Part shown: positions 40,021-49,229 of the stretch, in pieces
How the letters are laid out: each line of letters begins with the position of its first letter
How positions within the stretch are numbered: the stretch's first letter is position 1
From: Hyphomicrobiales bacterium
Lineage (GTDB): Bacteria > Pseudomonadota > Alphaproteobacteria > Rhizobiales > Xanthobacteraceae
Length of the DNA: 64,000 bases
Reading direction: 5' to 3'
Assembly: GCA_017305715.1 (NCBI GenBank)
Contig: JAFKKG010000009.1
Location: 248,001-312,000 of the forward strand
Translations under genes and position numbers: made by a program
Notes under the pieces: generated by a model
The model's input: only the letters and a program-made list of their open reading frames with translations
Told to the model about the DNA's origin: nothing
The model's database searches: none

Positions 40021-41862
40021 TTACCTGATCACGGCCGGTCCCTGGTCGGGCACGGCGACGTCGACCACGCGCAATTGCACGCGCTCGGTGCCCTGGTAGC
40101 GATCGACGTTAAGCGATCCTGCAACATGCAGCGGCTGGCCGCGATTTTGGGTCAACGCGTGGCCGAGTTTCTGCCCGACGGACCGGAACGCGATGCCGTT
40201 GACGATGACGCCGTCGCCGGACTTGAAGCGCACCCGCAGATGCGCCTGGCCGACTTCGTCGGCATAGACCAGTTGATGCGCCGGCAGCGCGATCACGGGC
40301 TCCGGGTTGCCTGCACCGAATGGACCGGCGCGGTTCAGCGTGTTCGCAAATTCCGGCGTCACGCTGCGCGCGCTGACCGCGCCGTCGATGAACAGTTCGT
40401 TTTCATGGCGGGATTTGGCGACGTCTTCGGCGAGCGCGCTTTCCATGAAGGCACGAAACTCCGCGAGCTTTTCCTTGCGCAGCGTGACACCCGCGGCCAT
40501 CGCGTGGCCGCCGCCCTTCATCAGCAGTCTTTCCTTGACCGCCTGCCGCACCGCCTTGCCGAGATCGACGCCCGAGATCGAGCGGCCCGAACCGGTGCCG
40601 ATGCCGCCCGGCTCCAGCGCAATGGCAAACGCCGGCCGCGCGAATTTTTCCTTGAGCCGCGAGGCGACCAGACCGACCACGCCGGGATGCCAGCCTTCGG
40701 AGGCCGTGACGATGACGGAGCCCTTGTCCTCGAGCCCGAGTGACGCCAGCGCCTCGGCTTCGGCCTGGGCTTCCGCCGCCTGTTCGATCACGCGACGCTC
40801 GCTGTTGAGCCGGTCGAGTTCGGCCGCAATGCGCGCAGCCTCGGAGACGTCGCCTTCCAGCAACAGCCGCACGCCGAGATCCGCACGCCCGATGCGGCCG
40901 CCGGCATTGATGCGCGGCCCCAGCATGAAGCCGAGATGCCAGGCCTCGGGCGGACCGTTGAGCCGCGACACATCCATCAACGCGGTATGCCCGACATGGT
41001 CGCGGCGGCGCATCGCGATCAGCCCCTTGGCGACGAACGCCCGGTTGAGCCCGGTCAGCGGCGCCACGTCGGCCACGGTGCCGAGCGCCACATGATGCAG
41101 CATGCCGAGCAGATCCGGCTCCGGCCGTTCGCTGTTCCAGAAGCCGCGGCCCCGCAATTCCCGATTCACCGCGACCAGCGTCACCAGCACGAGGCCGACG
41201 GCGGCGAGATAACCGAGCCCGGACATGTCGTCAGGCCGGTTCGGATTCACCAGCGCATCGACCTCGGGCAATTCGTCCGATGTCTGGTGATGATCGATGA
41301 CGACGACGGACATGCCGAGCTTGCGCGCTTCCGCCAACGGCTCGATGCTGGTGGTGCCGCAATCGACCGTCACCAACAGAGTCGCGCCACGCCCGGCGAG
41401 CGCGCGAATGGCCTCCATATTGGGCCCGTAGCCTTCAAAAATGCGATCGGGGATGTGGATCAGCGGATCGAGCCCGCAATGGCGCAAATGCCACGTCAGC
41501 AGCGCAGCGGACGTCGCGCCATCGACGTCGTAATCGCCGAAGATCGCGACCTTCTCGCCGCGCATGGCCGCGTCCGCGAGCCGTCTGGCCGCGGTTTCCA
41601 TCTGCGTCACGGTGTGAGGATCCGGCATCAATTTGCGGATCGTGGGATCGAGGAAATCCCCGACCGCGTCGATCTCGACATCGCGGCCTGCGATCACCCG
41701 CGCCAGCATTTCAGGCAATTGGTAGCGCTGCACGATCGCCAGCGCCTTCGCCGCCCCACGGGCATCAAGCCGGTCGCGCCACAATTTGCCGGTCGCCGAC
41801 TGCGACACGCCGAGAAACGCCGGCGGCTGTTCGACGGGCAAGGCGGTTACGGGAGGCGTCAT
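40021..41862 (-). CDS. recJ: Single-stranded-DNA exonuclease RecJ
   Basis: 613 residues. DHH-domain metal motifs in order: AIFGDYDVDGATSAALL, LLVTVDCGTTS, VVVIDHHQTSDELP, MSGLGYLAAVGLV, then DHHA1 GSGRSISGVDLGKAVRQA with MKGGGHAMAAGVTL. The C-terminal OB-fold ends VQLRVVDVAVPD. It degrades single strands 5' to 3' in RecF-pathway and mismatch repair. Located downstream of hom and glpX as in related genomes, with a few inserted genes between. Confidence 0.96.
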   Translation of the reverse strand: MTPPVTALPVEQPPAFLGVSQSATGKLWRDRLDARGAAKALAIVQRYQLPEMLARVIAGRDVEIDAVGDFLDPTIRKLMPDPHTVTQMETAARRLADAAMRGEKVAIFGDYDVDGATSAALLTWHLRHCGLDPLIHIPDRIFEGYGPNMEAIRALAGRGATLLVTVDCGTTSIEPLAEARKLGMSVVVIDHHQTSDELPEVDALVNPNRPDDMSGLGYLAAVGLVLVTLVAVNRELRGRGFWNSERPEPDLLGMLHHVALGTVADVAPLTGLNRAFVAKGLIAMRRRDHVGHTALMDVSRLNGPPEAWHLGFMLGPRINAGGRIGRADLGVRLLLEGDVSEAARIAAELDRLNSERRVIEQAAEAQAEAEALASLGLEDKGSVIVTASEGWHPGVVGLVASRLKEKFARPAFAIALEPGGIGTGSGRSISGVDLGKAVRQAVKERLLMKGGGHAMAAGVTLRKEKLAEFRAFMESALAEDVAKSRHENELFIDGAVSARSVTPEFANTLNRAGPFGAGNPEPVIALPAHQLVYADEVGQAHLRVRFKSGDGVIVNGIAFRSVGQKLGHALTQNRGQPLHVAGSLNVDRYQGTERVQLRVVDVAVPDQGPAVIR

Positions 41863-41984
41863 GTTGCGTTCAGCATGTTACGTCAGGTTCTCGGCCACGC
41901 CGTCATCTCTGCGCACTTCCCAAATCAATGTCAAAGCAAAGCGGACGTGCGTCAACAACCCGCGGCGCTGATCGCCCGAGGCTT

Positions 41985-42425
41985 TGATGGATTTCCTTGC
42001 CCTCTTCAAACGAAGGGCGCAGGGAAGACCGGGTGCGCGCTGCACCCGCGGTCCCGTGTGCGGTTTGCACTGAGAATGCTGCACACGAGCATACAGGGCA
42101 GCGGTGAACACCCGGCCTTCCCTGCGCAATGGCTTTACGGCTTATAACGTGCTCTCCCCGGAGAACGGCTCTTTTGCCTCCGTCGCGCCCTGGGAAGTCG
42201 AACGCCCCCAGGAGCATGGACGCCAGCAACGCGGCGTCAGGACCACACGTCTTTGCCGTACGCTTCGGCCGCGCTCGTCAGGCGACAACCTCCACGTCCA
42301 TCGCTCCCCGCCCAACGTCCGTGACGACGGCCGACGCCCTTCTGACCAAGGCGGGATGGGCCAATATGTGCCAGTGATTTGGCTTCTTTAAAACAGAAAT
42401 ATTTCTTATTTTGGGGCTTGACATG
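41985..42425. repeat. Bradyrhizobiaceae-type dispersed intergenic repeat
   Basis: Blocks such as CCTTCCCTGCGCAATGGCTT, ACGGCTTATAACGTGCTCTC and GACCACACGTCTTTGCCGTA are, from memory, part of an element scattered in many copies between genes of Bradyrhizobium and relatives. Short apparent ORFs on both strands are not genes. The rest of the gap 41863-42642 shows nothing else apart from a TTGACA at 42418. Confidence 0.6.
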
Positions 42426-42642
42426 GATTCCGAAAATCAGAATGGCGATCCCGCGGAGCGGCTTCATTGATTATGCTCGGCTTTTTCTTCGTCATGGCGA
42501 GCGCGGCGGCCCAGGGCCTGTGGATCAGGAACCACCCCGGCTGCATTCCGTTATCGCTCGCGAAGTCACGACATTCTTTGCCGCATCGTCATCTTCGGTC
42601 GAGATGAATGCATCAAGGCCGCAAATTCCCTGGAGGATCAAA

Positions 42643-42855
42643 ATGAATAATCATGTCTATAAAATTCTCGAAATCGTCGGCTCTTCTCAAACCGGCATCG
42701 AGGATGCGATCGGCACGGCCATCGAACTGGCCGGCAAGACGGTTCGGAATATGGACTGGTTTGAAGTCGTCGAAACCCGGGGGCACATCAAGGATGGCAA
42801 GATCGGTCACTATCAGGTGACCCTCAAGATCGGCTTTACGCTGGAGACGCAATAA
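42643..42855 (+). CDS. Dodecin
   Basis: 70 residues; TGGAGG precedes the ATG at 42643. The whole sequence fits the dodecin fold (beta-alpha-beta-beta): [40 protein letters not shown] with the flavin-stacking Trp39, then [13 protein letters not shown]. Bacterial dodecins form 12-mers that store or buffer flavins. A longer upstream open frame is repeat-derived. Confidence 0.92.
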   Translation: MNNHVYKILEIVGSSQTGIEDAIGTAIELAGKTVRNMDWFEVVETRGHIKDGKIGHYQVTLKIGFTLETQ

Positions 42856-42913
42856 TCAACCGGAGGGCGGATGGGGCCATCCCACAAGGTTGGCGCCACC
42901 ATGCCAAGCCGGA

Positions 42914-43339
42914 TCAGTGCGGCGTGACGACGTAAGGAATGCTGCCCACGACGACGGCGAGTTCGACCGCGTTGCACAGCATGCCTTCCCAATGCAGCCG
43001 CCGCAGCCGGCGCACCGCCTCGGCGTCGCCGGCATCCCTGGCGCGAAGCTGCGCATCCCACCGCTCCAGAAACCAGCGGCGCGTCCAGACCGCAAGAGCC
43101 GCAATGAAGGCAATGCCGAGAGCGACGAACACCCGCCCCGTCAGGCCCACCGCGACCGTCCCGACGGCACCGGCAATGGCCACCATCAGGAAATAGGAGC
43201 TGAACATGCCGCGCAGCAATTGGGTGACAGGCGCGATATCAAGCGACACGAGCAGAAAGGCGGGGGCGGCGAGCAGGAAGTAGCCCATCGGAAACAACAG
43301 GACGACCGTAGCGAACAAGGCGACGGGATCAGGCATCAT
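42914..43339 (-). CDS. Four-helix membrane protein
   Basis: 141 residues from the ATG at 43339 (MMPDPVALFATVVLLFPMGY). Four hydrophobic helices and a cytoplasmic helix (RRWFLERWDAQLRARDAGDA, EAVRRLRRLHWEGMLCNAVE) between the third and fourth. The N-E-L-A region resembles DUF4149-like or mycobacterial small transmembrane proteins but I cannot name it. Divergent from nothing obvious; stop lies 59 bases after the dodecin stop in convergent orientation. Confidence 0.65.
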   Translation of the reverse strand: MMPDPVALFATVVLLFPMGYFLLAAPAFLLVSLDIAPVTQLLRGMFSSYFLMVAIAGAVGTVAVGLTGRVFVALGIAFIAALAVWTRRWFLERWDAQLRARDAGDAEAVRRLRRLHWEGMLCNAVELAVVVGSIPYVVTPH

Positions 43340-43493
43340 CGACCACCCTTTCTTTCCCAGCGGGCGAGGGTTTTGGGACGGAACCTCACTATCCGCCCGG
43401 ACATGTCGTCCGGACCATTGGCCTTTGGTCGAATCCAGCGGAGCAAGGCGGCCAACAACGCCCAATCATGGATTCCCCTCACCCACCGGGTTT

Positions 43494-44213
43494 TTAACAC
43501 CCCAGCCGGTCGGCGATGCCGCCAAAATCCTTGGCGACGATGTCCCAGTCGCCCTTGGCTTCGAAATCGTACTTCTGCAAGGGGCCATATTCGGTCGGGC
43601 GCGCGACGAAGGCGGTCTTCAGGCCGAGCTTTTGCGCGGCCTTGAGATCGTTGTTATGGGCCGCCACCATCATCACCTGCTCCGGTGGCAGACACAGCAA
43701 TTTTGCGGCGCCGAGATAGGTTTCCGGATCGGGCTTGTAGTGCTCGAACAACTCCGCCGACATGATCAGATCCCACGGCAGGCCGGCGAATTTCGCCATG
43801 TTGGTCAATAGCGCGACGTTGCCGTTGGAGAGCGGCGAGATGATGTATTTCGTCTTCAGACGGGTCAGCCCGGCGACGCTGTCCGGCCAGCCGTGCAGGC
43901 GGTGCCAGCCCATGGTGAGATGATGCAGATCGGCCTCGGTGAGGCCGGAAATGCCGAGCTGGGCAACCAGCTTTTCCAGCGATTGCCGGTGCAACGTATC
44001 GAGGATGACGTAGCCGTTCTGCGGGTTCTTGCGGACGACATCCATCGAGGCCGCGTAGACCGCGCGCCAGCCGTCCACGAGCGCGGTCCAGTCGGCCTTG
44101 ATGCCGCGCGTGTGCGACCATTCGGTGAAATCATTGATGAGGCTGGTGCGCCAGTCGACGACGGTGCCGAACACGTCGAACACCAGTGCCTTGACGGCGG
44201 AAATATCAGACAT
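43494..44213 (-). CDS. Haloacid dehalogenase, type II
   Basis: 239 residues. HAD motif I VFDVFGTVVDW with the nucleophile Asp, motif II ISPLSNGNV, Lys in FEHYKPDPETYLGA, and the type-II ending MVAAHNNDLKAAQKLGLKTA. The Arg after motif I (DWRTSL) and SNGN favour L-2-haloacid dehalogenases over phosphatases. It hydrolyses 2-haloacids to 2-hydroxyacids; real substrate unproven. Confidence 0.88.
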   Translation of the reverse strand: MSDISAVKALVFDVFGTVVDWRTSLINDFTEWSHTRGIKADWTALVDGWRAVYAASMDVVRKNPQNGYVILDTLHRQSLEKLVAQLGISGLTEADLHHLTMGWHRLHGWPDSVAGLTRLKTKYIISPLSNGNVALLTNMAKFAGLPWDLIMSAELFEHYKPDPETYLGAAKLLCLPPEQVMMVAAHNNDLKAAQKLGLKTAFVARPTEYGPLQKYDFEAKGDWDIVAKDFGGIADRLGC

Positions 44214-44255
44214 GAGAGCTCCCTGCTCTTGTTGTTGATTGGATGGACGTGACGA

Positions 44256-44705
44256 TTAGAGCACCTTTCGGTACTGGATGAACCCGAGATTGTCGGCGAC
44301 GGTGTCGTAGAGCGCGCGGGCCTGCGCGTTGCTCGCCTGGGTCAGCCAATACACCCGGCTCGCGCCGGCCGCCTCGGCCTGTCGATAGACCGCTTCGATC
44401 AGCGCGCGCCCGAGCCCATGGCGGCGCGCGTCATCCGCAACGTAGAGATCTTCGAGATAGCAATAGCGCTTCGGCGCCCAGGTCGAGCGATGGAACAGAT
44501 AATGCGCAAAGCCGGCCAGCCGGCCATCGATATAGCCGCCGAGCGCAAACATCGTCTCATCGGGATCGTGAAACCGCGACCAGGCGAGATCGCTGACGTC
44601 CTGCGTCAGCGCCGTCTTGTAAAAAGCGAGATAGCCGTCCCACAGCGGATTCCACGCCGCGCGTTCGTCTTCGCCGATCGGCCGGATGATGATTGCTCCA
44701 GCCAT
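44256..44705 (-). CDS. GNAT-family N-acetyltransferase
   Basis: 149 residues from the ATG at 44705, with GAGAGGG upstream (a TTG two codons earlier is possible). Acetyl-CoA pyrophosphate loop is DDARRHGLGRALIEAVYRQA (R-x-x-G-x-G/A), flanked by YLEDLYVAD and by TQASNAQARALYDTVADNLG. The acceptor is unknown. It is the next gene after glpX on the same strand, 11 bases apart. Confidence 0.88.
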   Translation of the reverse strand: MAGAIIIRPIGEDERAAWNPLWDGYLAFYKTALTQDVSDLAWSRFHDPDETMFALGGYIDGRLAGFAHYLFHRSTWAPKRYCYLEDLYVADDARRHGLGRALIEAVYRQAEAAGASRVYWLTQASNAQARALYDTVADNLGFIQYRKVL

Positions 44706-44716
44706 ATTCAACCCTC

Positions 44717-45715
44717 TCAGTCGAGGTGGAACTTATCCAGTTGCCGGTGTTCGGCCTTGATGTAGCGGACAGTGCCAGTGACCGAACGCATCACGACCGT
44801 TTCGGTTTCGATGACGTCCTTGCGGAATTTGACGCCGGACAGCAGGGAACCGGTGGTGACGCCGGTCGCCGCAAACAGGCAGTCGCCGCGCGCCATGTCC
44901 TCGATGCCGTAGATCATCTTCGGGTCGGTGACGCCCATCTTGTGGGCGCGCTCGCGCTTCTCCTCGGAATCGAGGATCAGCCGGCACTGCATCTGGCCGC
45001 CGATGCAGCGCAGCGCCGCCGCCGCCAGCACGCCCTCGGGCGCACCGCCGGTGCCGATATACATGTCGACGCCGGTATTGTCAGGGTCGGCGCAATGGAT
45101 CACGCCGGCGACGTCGCCGTCGGTGATCAGCCGCACCGCAGCTCCGGTGCTGCGAACGCCGGCAATGATATCGGCGTGGCGCGGACGATCGAGCACCAGC
45201 ACGGTGATCGCCGCGGGCTCGACGCCCTTGGCCTTGGCGAGCCGGCGCACATTGTCGGCCGGCGAAGCGTCGAGTTCGACCACGCCCTTCTTGTAGCCGG
45301 GTCCGACCGCGAGTTTTTGCATATAGACGTCGGGCGCGTGCAGCAGTGTGCCGCCATCGGCCATCGCCATGGTCGCGATCGCGCCCGGCATGTTCTTGGC
45401 GCACAGCGTGGTGCCTTCCAGCGGATCGACGGCGATATCGACCTGCGGGCCGGCGTTGAGGCCGACCTTCTCGCCGATGAACAGCATCGGCGCTTCGTCG
45501 CGCTCGCCCTCGCCGATCACGATGGTGCCTTCGATCGGCAGCTTGTTGAGTTCGCGCCGCATCGCATCGACGGCGGCCTGGTCGGCCGCTTTTTCCTGGC
45601 CGTGGCCGCGCAGCCGCGCGGCCGAGACCGCCGCGCGTTCGGTCACGCGCACGATCTCGAGCGTCAGAATGCGCTCGAGCAGCAATTGCGGCGGAACGGA
45701 AATATGGGTCGACAT
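44717..45715 (-). CDS. glpX: Class II fructose-1,6-bisphosphatase
   Basis: 332 residues from the ATG at 45715. GlpX motifs: VIGEGERDEAPMLFIGE, IAVDPLEGTTLCAK, GVVELDASPADNVR, YIGTGGAPEGVLAAAALRCI and ATGVTTGSLLSGV. It dephosphorylates fructose 1,6-bisphosphate in gluconeogenesis and the Calvin cycle. It lies 127 bases downstream of hom in the same direction, a conserved order in this group. Confidence 0.95.
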   Translation of the reverse strand: MSTHISVPPQLLLERILTLEIVRVTERAAVSAARLRGHGQEKAADQAAVDAMRRELNKLPIEGTIVIGEGERDEAPMLFIGEKVGLNAGPQVDIAVDPLEGTTLCAKNMPGAIATMAMADGGTLLHAPDVYMQKLAVGPGYKKGVVELDASPADNVRRLAKAKGVEPAAITVLVLDRPRHADIIAGVRSTGAAVRLITDGDVAGVIHCADPDNTGVDMYIGTGGAPEGVLAAAALRCIGGQMQCRLILDSEEKRERAHKMGVTDPKMIYGIEDMARGDCLFAATGVTTGSLLSGVKFRKDVIETETVVMRSVTGTVRYIKAEHRQLDKFHLD

Positions 45716-45842
45716 CCAAACACTCCTTTGAACCTGCACGGACCCGTGCGGTCCGCCACTTCGTTTCTTGCGCCGCGGTCGGGGATCGCGCGTACCGCGT
45801 GCCCCGGGGATCGCGCATGCCGCGCGACCCTGAAATCCGCAG

Positions 45843-47162
45843 CTAGTTCTTCTCGATCCGTATCACCTGCGGCCGGCCAGAGATCACCTTGTCGCGCTGC
45901 ACCGCCTCCAGCGCACGATAGACCGCGTCCTCGGAGGTTGCATAGGTAATCAGGATAACCGGAACCGGTGCCGCCTTCTTCGTCGACCCGTCGGCGTCGA
46001 CGCCGTCGGGATGGCGCTGCACGATCGATTCCAGCGAAATCTTCTGTTCCGCCAATCTGGTGGCAATCGTGGCGGCGGTTCCGGCCAGATCGCGCGCCAT
46101 CAGGCGGATATAATAGCCCCCCTCATGGCGCTCCATCGGGGCCTTGGTGGTGGCGCGCAGCCGATCCACCGGACGCCCGAACGGCTTGGCGCGAATGCCG
46201 CGCGCGACATCGGCGATATCGGCGACGACGGCGGACGCGGTTGCGGCACCGCCGGCGCCGGGGCCGACCAGCGTGATCGCCGGGATGCCCTCGCCGTCGA
46301 TGGTCACGGCGTTGGTGACCCCCATCACCTGCGCGATCGAGGAGGATTTCGGCACCATGGTCGGATGCACGCGCTGTTCGATCCCCTTGGCCGTCCGCAC
46401 CGCGACCCCCAGCAATTTGACGCGATAGCCGAGTTCCTCCGCGGCGCGCAGGTCTTCCGGCGCGATCGAGGAAATGCCTTCGACATAGACCGCGCTCTGG
46501 GCGACCTTGGTGCCGAATGCGAGGCTGGCCAGGATCGCGAGCTTCTGCGCGGTGTCGTGGCCATCGACGTCGAACGATGGATTGGCCTCGGCATAGCCGA
46601 GCCGCTGGGCGTCCTTCAGGCACTCGGCAAACGACAGGCCCTCCTGCTCCATCCGGGTCAGGATATAATTGCAGGTGCCGTTGAGGATGCCGTAGACGCG
46701 ATTGATCGAGGTGCCGGCAAGCCCCTCGCGCAGGGTTTTGATGACCGGGATCGCAGCGCCCACCGCCGCCTCATAGTTCAACGCGCCGCCGTGCTTCTCG
46801 GCGGCCTTGGCCAGCCGCACGCCGTGCTTGGCGACCAGCGCCTTGTTGGCCGTCACCACCGACTTGCCCGACTTGAGGGCGGCTTCGATCGCCGACAGCG
46901 CCGGATCGCCGGAACCACCCATCAACTCGACGAAGCAATCGATGTTGGGATCGTTGGCCAGTGCCAGCGGGCTTTTCGCCCATTCGATGCCGCGCAAATC
47001 GAGCTTGCGCTTCTTCACTTTGGAGCGCGCGGTGACGGCGACGACGCGGATGCCTCGGCCGGAACGCGCCGTCAAGGTCCGCGCCTGTTCCTCGATGAGA
47101 CGGACGACTTCGGCGCCGACAGTGCCGAGCCCCGCAATGCCCACTTTCAGGGGTGCGACCAT
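45843..47162 (-). CDS. hom: Homoserine dehydrogenase
   Basis: 439 residues. NAD(P) motif GIAGLGTVGAEVVRLIEEQ, catalytic-domain signatures NYEAAVGAAIPVIKTLREGL, GILNGTCNYILTRMEQEGLS, and NPSFDVDGHDTAQKLAILAS. The C-terminal ACT domain (about 355-439: GGYYIRLMARDLAGTAATIA) probably binds threonine. It reduces aspartate semialdehyde to homoserine for Thr and Met. alaC lies 24 bases upstream, so the two are an operon. Confidence 0.96.
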   Translation of the reverse strand: MVAPLKVGIAGLGTVGAEVVRLIEEQARTLTARSGRGIRVVAVTARSKVKKRKLDLRGIEWAKSPLALANDPNIDCFVELMGGSGDPALSAIEAALKSGKSVVTANKALVAKHGVRLAKAAEKHGGALNYEAAVGAAIPVIKTLREGLAGTSINRVYGILNGTCNYILTRMEQEGLSFAECLKDAQRLGYAEANPSFDVDGHDTAQKLAILASLAFGTKVAQSAVYVEGISSIAPEDLRAAEELGYRVKLLGVAVRTAKGIEQRVHPTMVPKSSSIAQVMGVTNAVTIDGEGIPAITLVGPGAGGAATASAVVADIADVARGIRAKPFGRPVDRLRATTKAPMERHEGGYYIRLMARDLAGTAATIATRLAEQKISLESIVQRHPDGVDADGSTKKAAPVPVILITYATSEDAVYRALEAVQRDKVISGRPQVIRIEKN

Positions 47163-47186
47163 GACGAAAAAACCTGCCGAGAGAGA

Positions 47187-48407
47187 TTACCGCCGGTTGG
47201 CGAGAGGAACCACGTTGTGCAACGTTTCAATGCCGCTTTCAAGGAAGCGGCGCACGCCGCGCGCGGCCTGGCGGATACGCTGCTCGTTTTCCACCATGGC
47301 GATGCGGACATAGCCCTCGCCATGCTCGCCGAAGGCAACGCCCGGCGACACCACCACGCCCGACTTTTCCACCATCAGGGTCGCGAATTGCATGCTGCCG
47401 ACGCCCTCAAAGGCCTTCGGCAACGGCGCCCAGGCGAACATCGAGGCGGCCGGCGGCGGAATGTCCCATCCGGCGCGGCCAAAACTCTCCACCAGCGCGT
47501 CGCGGCGCTTGCGGTAGGTGTCGCGCATCTCGCGAATGCAATCGTCCGGCCCGTTCAGCGCCGCGGTGGCCGCGACCTGCACCGGCGTGAACGCGCCGTA
47601 ATCGAGATAGGATTTCACCCGCGCCAGGGCGGCGATGATGCGCTCATTGCCGACCGCAAAGCCCATGCGCCAGCCGGCCATCGAAAACGTCTTCGACATC
47701 GAGGTGAATTCGACGGTCACGTCGATGGCGCCGGGAACCTGCAGCACCGAGGGCGGCGGGTTCTTGTCGTCGAAATAGACTTCGGCATAGGCCAGATCCG
47801 ACAGGATGAAGATCTCGTGCTTCTTCGCGAACGCCACCAGATCCCGGTAGAAATCGAGGTCGGCGACATAGGCGGTCGGATTGGAGGGGTAGCAGACGAT
47901 CAGGGCGATCGGCTTCGGGATCGAATGGACGATCGCGCGCTCCACCGCTTCGAAGAATTGCGGCGTCGGCTCCGACGGCACCGAGCGGATCACGCCGCCG
48001 GCCATCAGGAAGCCGAAGGCGTGGATCGGATAGCTCGGATTGGGGCACAGCACGACATCGCCGGGCGCGGTGATCGCCTGCGCCACATTGGCAAAGCCTT
48101 CCTTGGAGCCGAGCGTCGCGACGACCTGGGTTTCCGGGTTGAGCTTGACGCCGAACCGGCGCGCATAATAGGCGGCCTGCGCCTTGCGCAAGCCGGTGAT
48201 GCCGCGCGAGGCCGAATAGCGGTCGGTCCGCGGCTTGCCCAGCGTATCCTTCAGCTTCTCGATCACATGGGGCGGCGTCGGCAGGTCCGGATTGCCCATG
48301 CCGAGGTCGATGATGTCGGCGCCGGCGTTCCGCGCGGCCGCCTTGGCCCGGTTGACCTGTTCGAACACGTAAGGCGGCAGACGGCGGATGCGGTAAAAAT
48401 CTTCCAT
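47187..48407 (-). CDS. alaC: PLP-dependent class I/II aminotransferase (AlaC / DapL-like)
   Basis: 406 residues from the ATG at 48407 (MEDFYRIRRLPPYVFEQVNR). PLP-binding lysine in FTSMSKTFSMAGWRMGFAVG; conserved DLGMGNPDLPTPPHVIEKL, RYSASRGITGLRKAQAAYYA, ILSDLAYAEVYFDD and GEGYVRIAMVENEQRIRQA. This subgroup includes glutamate-pyruvate aminotransferase AlaC and is often labelled LL-diaminopimelate aminotransferase. Being upstream of hom in one operon suggests a place in aspartate-family or alanine metabolism. The symbol is a best guess within the family. Confidence 0.88.
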   Translation of the reverse strand: MEDFYRIRRLPPYVFEQVNRAKAAARNAGADIIDLGMGNPDLPTPPHVIEKLKDTLGKPRTDRYSASRGITGLRKAQAAYYARRFGVKLNPETQVVATLGSKEGFANVAQAITAPGDVVLCPNPSYPIHAFGFLMAGGVIRSVPSEPTPQFFEAVERAIVHSIPKPIALIVCYPSNPTAYVADLDFYRDLVAFAKKHEIFILSDLAYAEVYFDDKNPPPSVLQVPGAIDVTVEFTSMSKTFSMAGWRMGFAVGNERIIAALARVKSYLDYGAFTPVQVAATAALNGPDDCIREMRDTYRKRRDALVESFGRAGWDIPPPAASMFAWAPLPKAFEGVGSMQFATLMVEKSGVVVSPGVAFGEHGEGYVRIAMVENEQRIRQAARGVRRFLESGIETLHNVVPLANRR

Positions 48408-48625
48408 GGGACCCTTGCTCCGACAACCCGGCAGGACAGAATCGGTGAAAATCTGCGGTTTTCGAAGCCGAAATCCAGCCTCGTCCAAAACTCGCGCTCA
48501 ATCAATGATTTAGCGCGAATTCAGGCGCAGGATCCGCAACCTTCGGACCGTCATGCGGTTGAATGAGGCTCTTTTAGCACGGCGGCCCCGGGGCGCCAGA
48601 GCTTAGGTCGCTGGATTGGACCAGA

Positions 48626-48919
48626 TCATTTGGCGGCGGGATTGGCCGTGCCGGCGGCGGCCGCCTGACGGGCCCGCGCCGCAATCAGTTCGGCCTGGAT
48701 CTTGGCCTGTTCCGCCGGCTTGATCACGGCCTCCTCGCGCTCCGGCGGCAGGTCATGGACCGGCAAATACCCACTGGCCTCCTTGGGGCGCGCGGGCGCA
48801 TCGCCCGGCAGGCCGACGCCGGGCAGGTCGGCAATCGATGTCGAACAGCCACTGACCGCGAGCGCTGACACCATCAGCGCGGCCATCGACCACAGCCTTA
48901 TCGTCCGATCCACCGGCAT
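48626..48919 (-). CDS. Small lipoprotein
   Basis: 97 residues from the ATG at 48919 (MPVDRTIRLWSMAALMVSAL). The lipobox AVSGC gives a lipid-anchored Cys at about residue 26. The mature part is polar and ends in a helix (QAKIQAELIAARARQAAAA). Similar short lipoproteins are common in this family of bacteria; function unknown. The 310 bases from 48920 to 49229 upstream show nothing else. Confidence 0.65.
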   Translation of the reverse strand: MPVDRTIRLWSMAALMVSALAVSGCSTSIADLPGVGLPGDAPARPKEASGYLPVHDLPPEREEAVIKPAEQAKIQAELIAARARQAAAAGTANPAAK

Positions 48920-49229
48920 CCGTCCGGAAGTCCCCTGCAACCCGTCCCGTCGCATCAATCGCCTGCACGGCGCCCGCTGGCAAGAACTCTTGGTATGCGC
49001 CTTGCACGTTAGATCGTGTGGCCACGTCCATTTCGCAACCGCTCAACCCCGCTCGTTCAAACCATTGTCGCCCGAAACGATTAAAGCCAGAACAGCAAAC
49101 TCAACCGGTGCGGCTGCAATGTGTCCGAACGAAGAAAATTTATCGCAGTGCAACAACAAGATTAACCGAAACATACTGCTGCCATCAGGCGCGGTGACGA
49201 ACCCGAAATGAAGTTATAGTGTCCTTGAC

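Noticed and set aside
42104..42391. 95-codon ORF in the intergenic repeat
   Set aside because: The frame lies wholly within the dispersed repeat and has no domain; similar spurious proteins are annotated from this repeat elsewhere.
46011..48566. 851-codon open frame on the plus strand opposite hom and alaC
   Set aside because: Both opposite genes are certain and this frame encodes only Gly/Ala/Arg/Asp-rich sequence without motifs.
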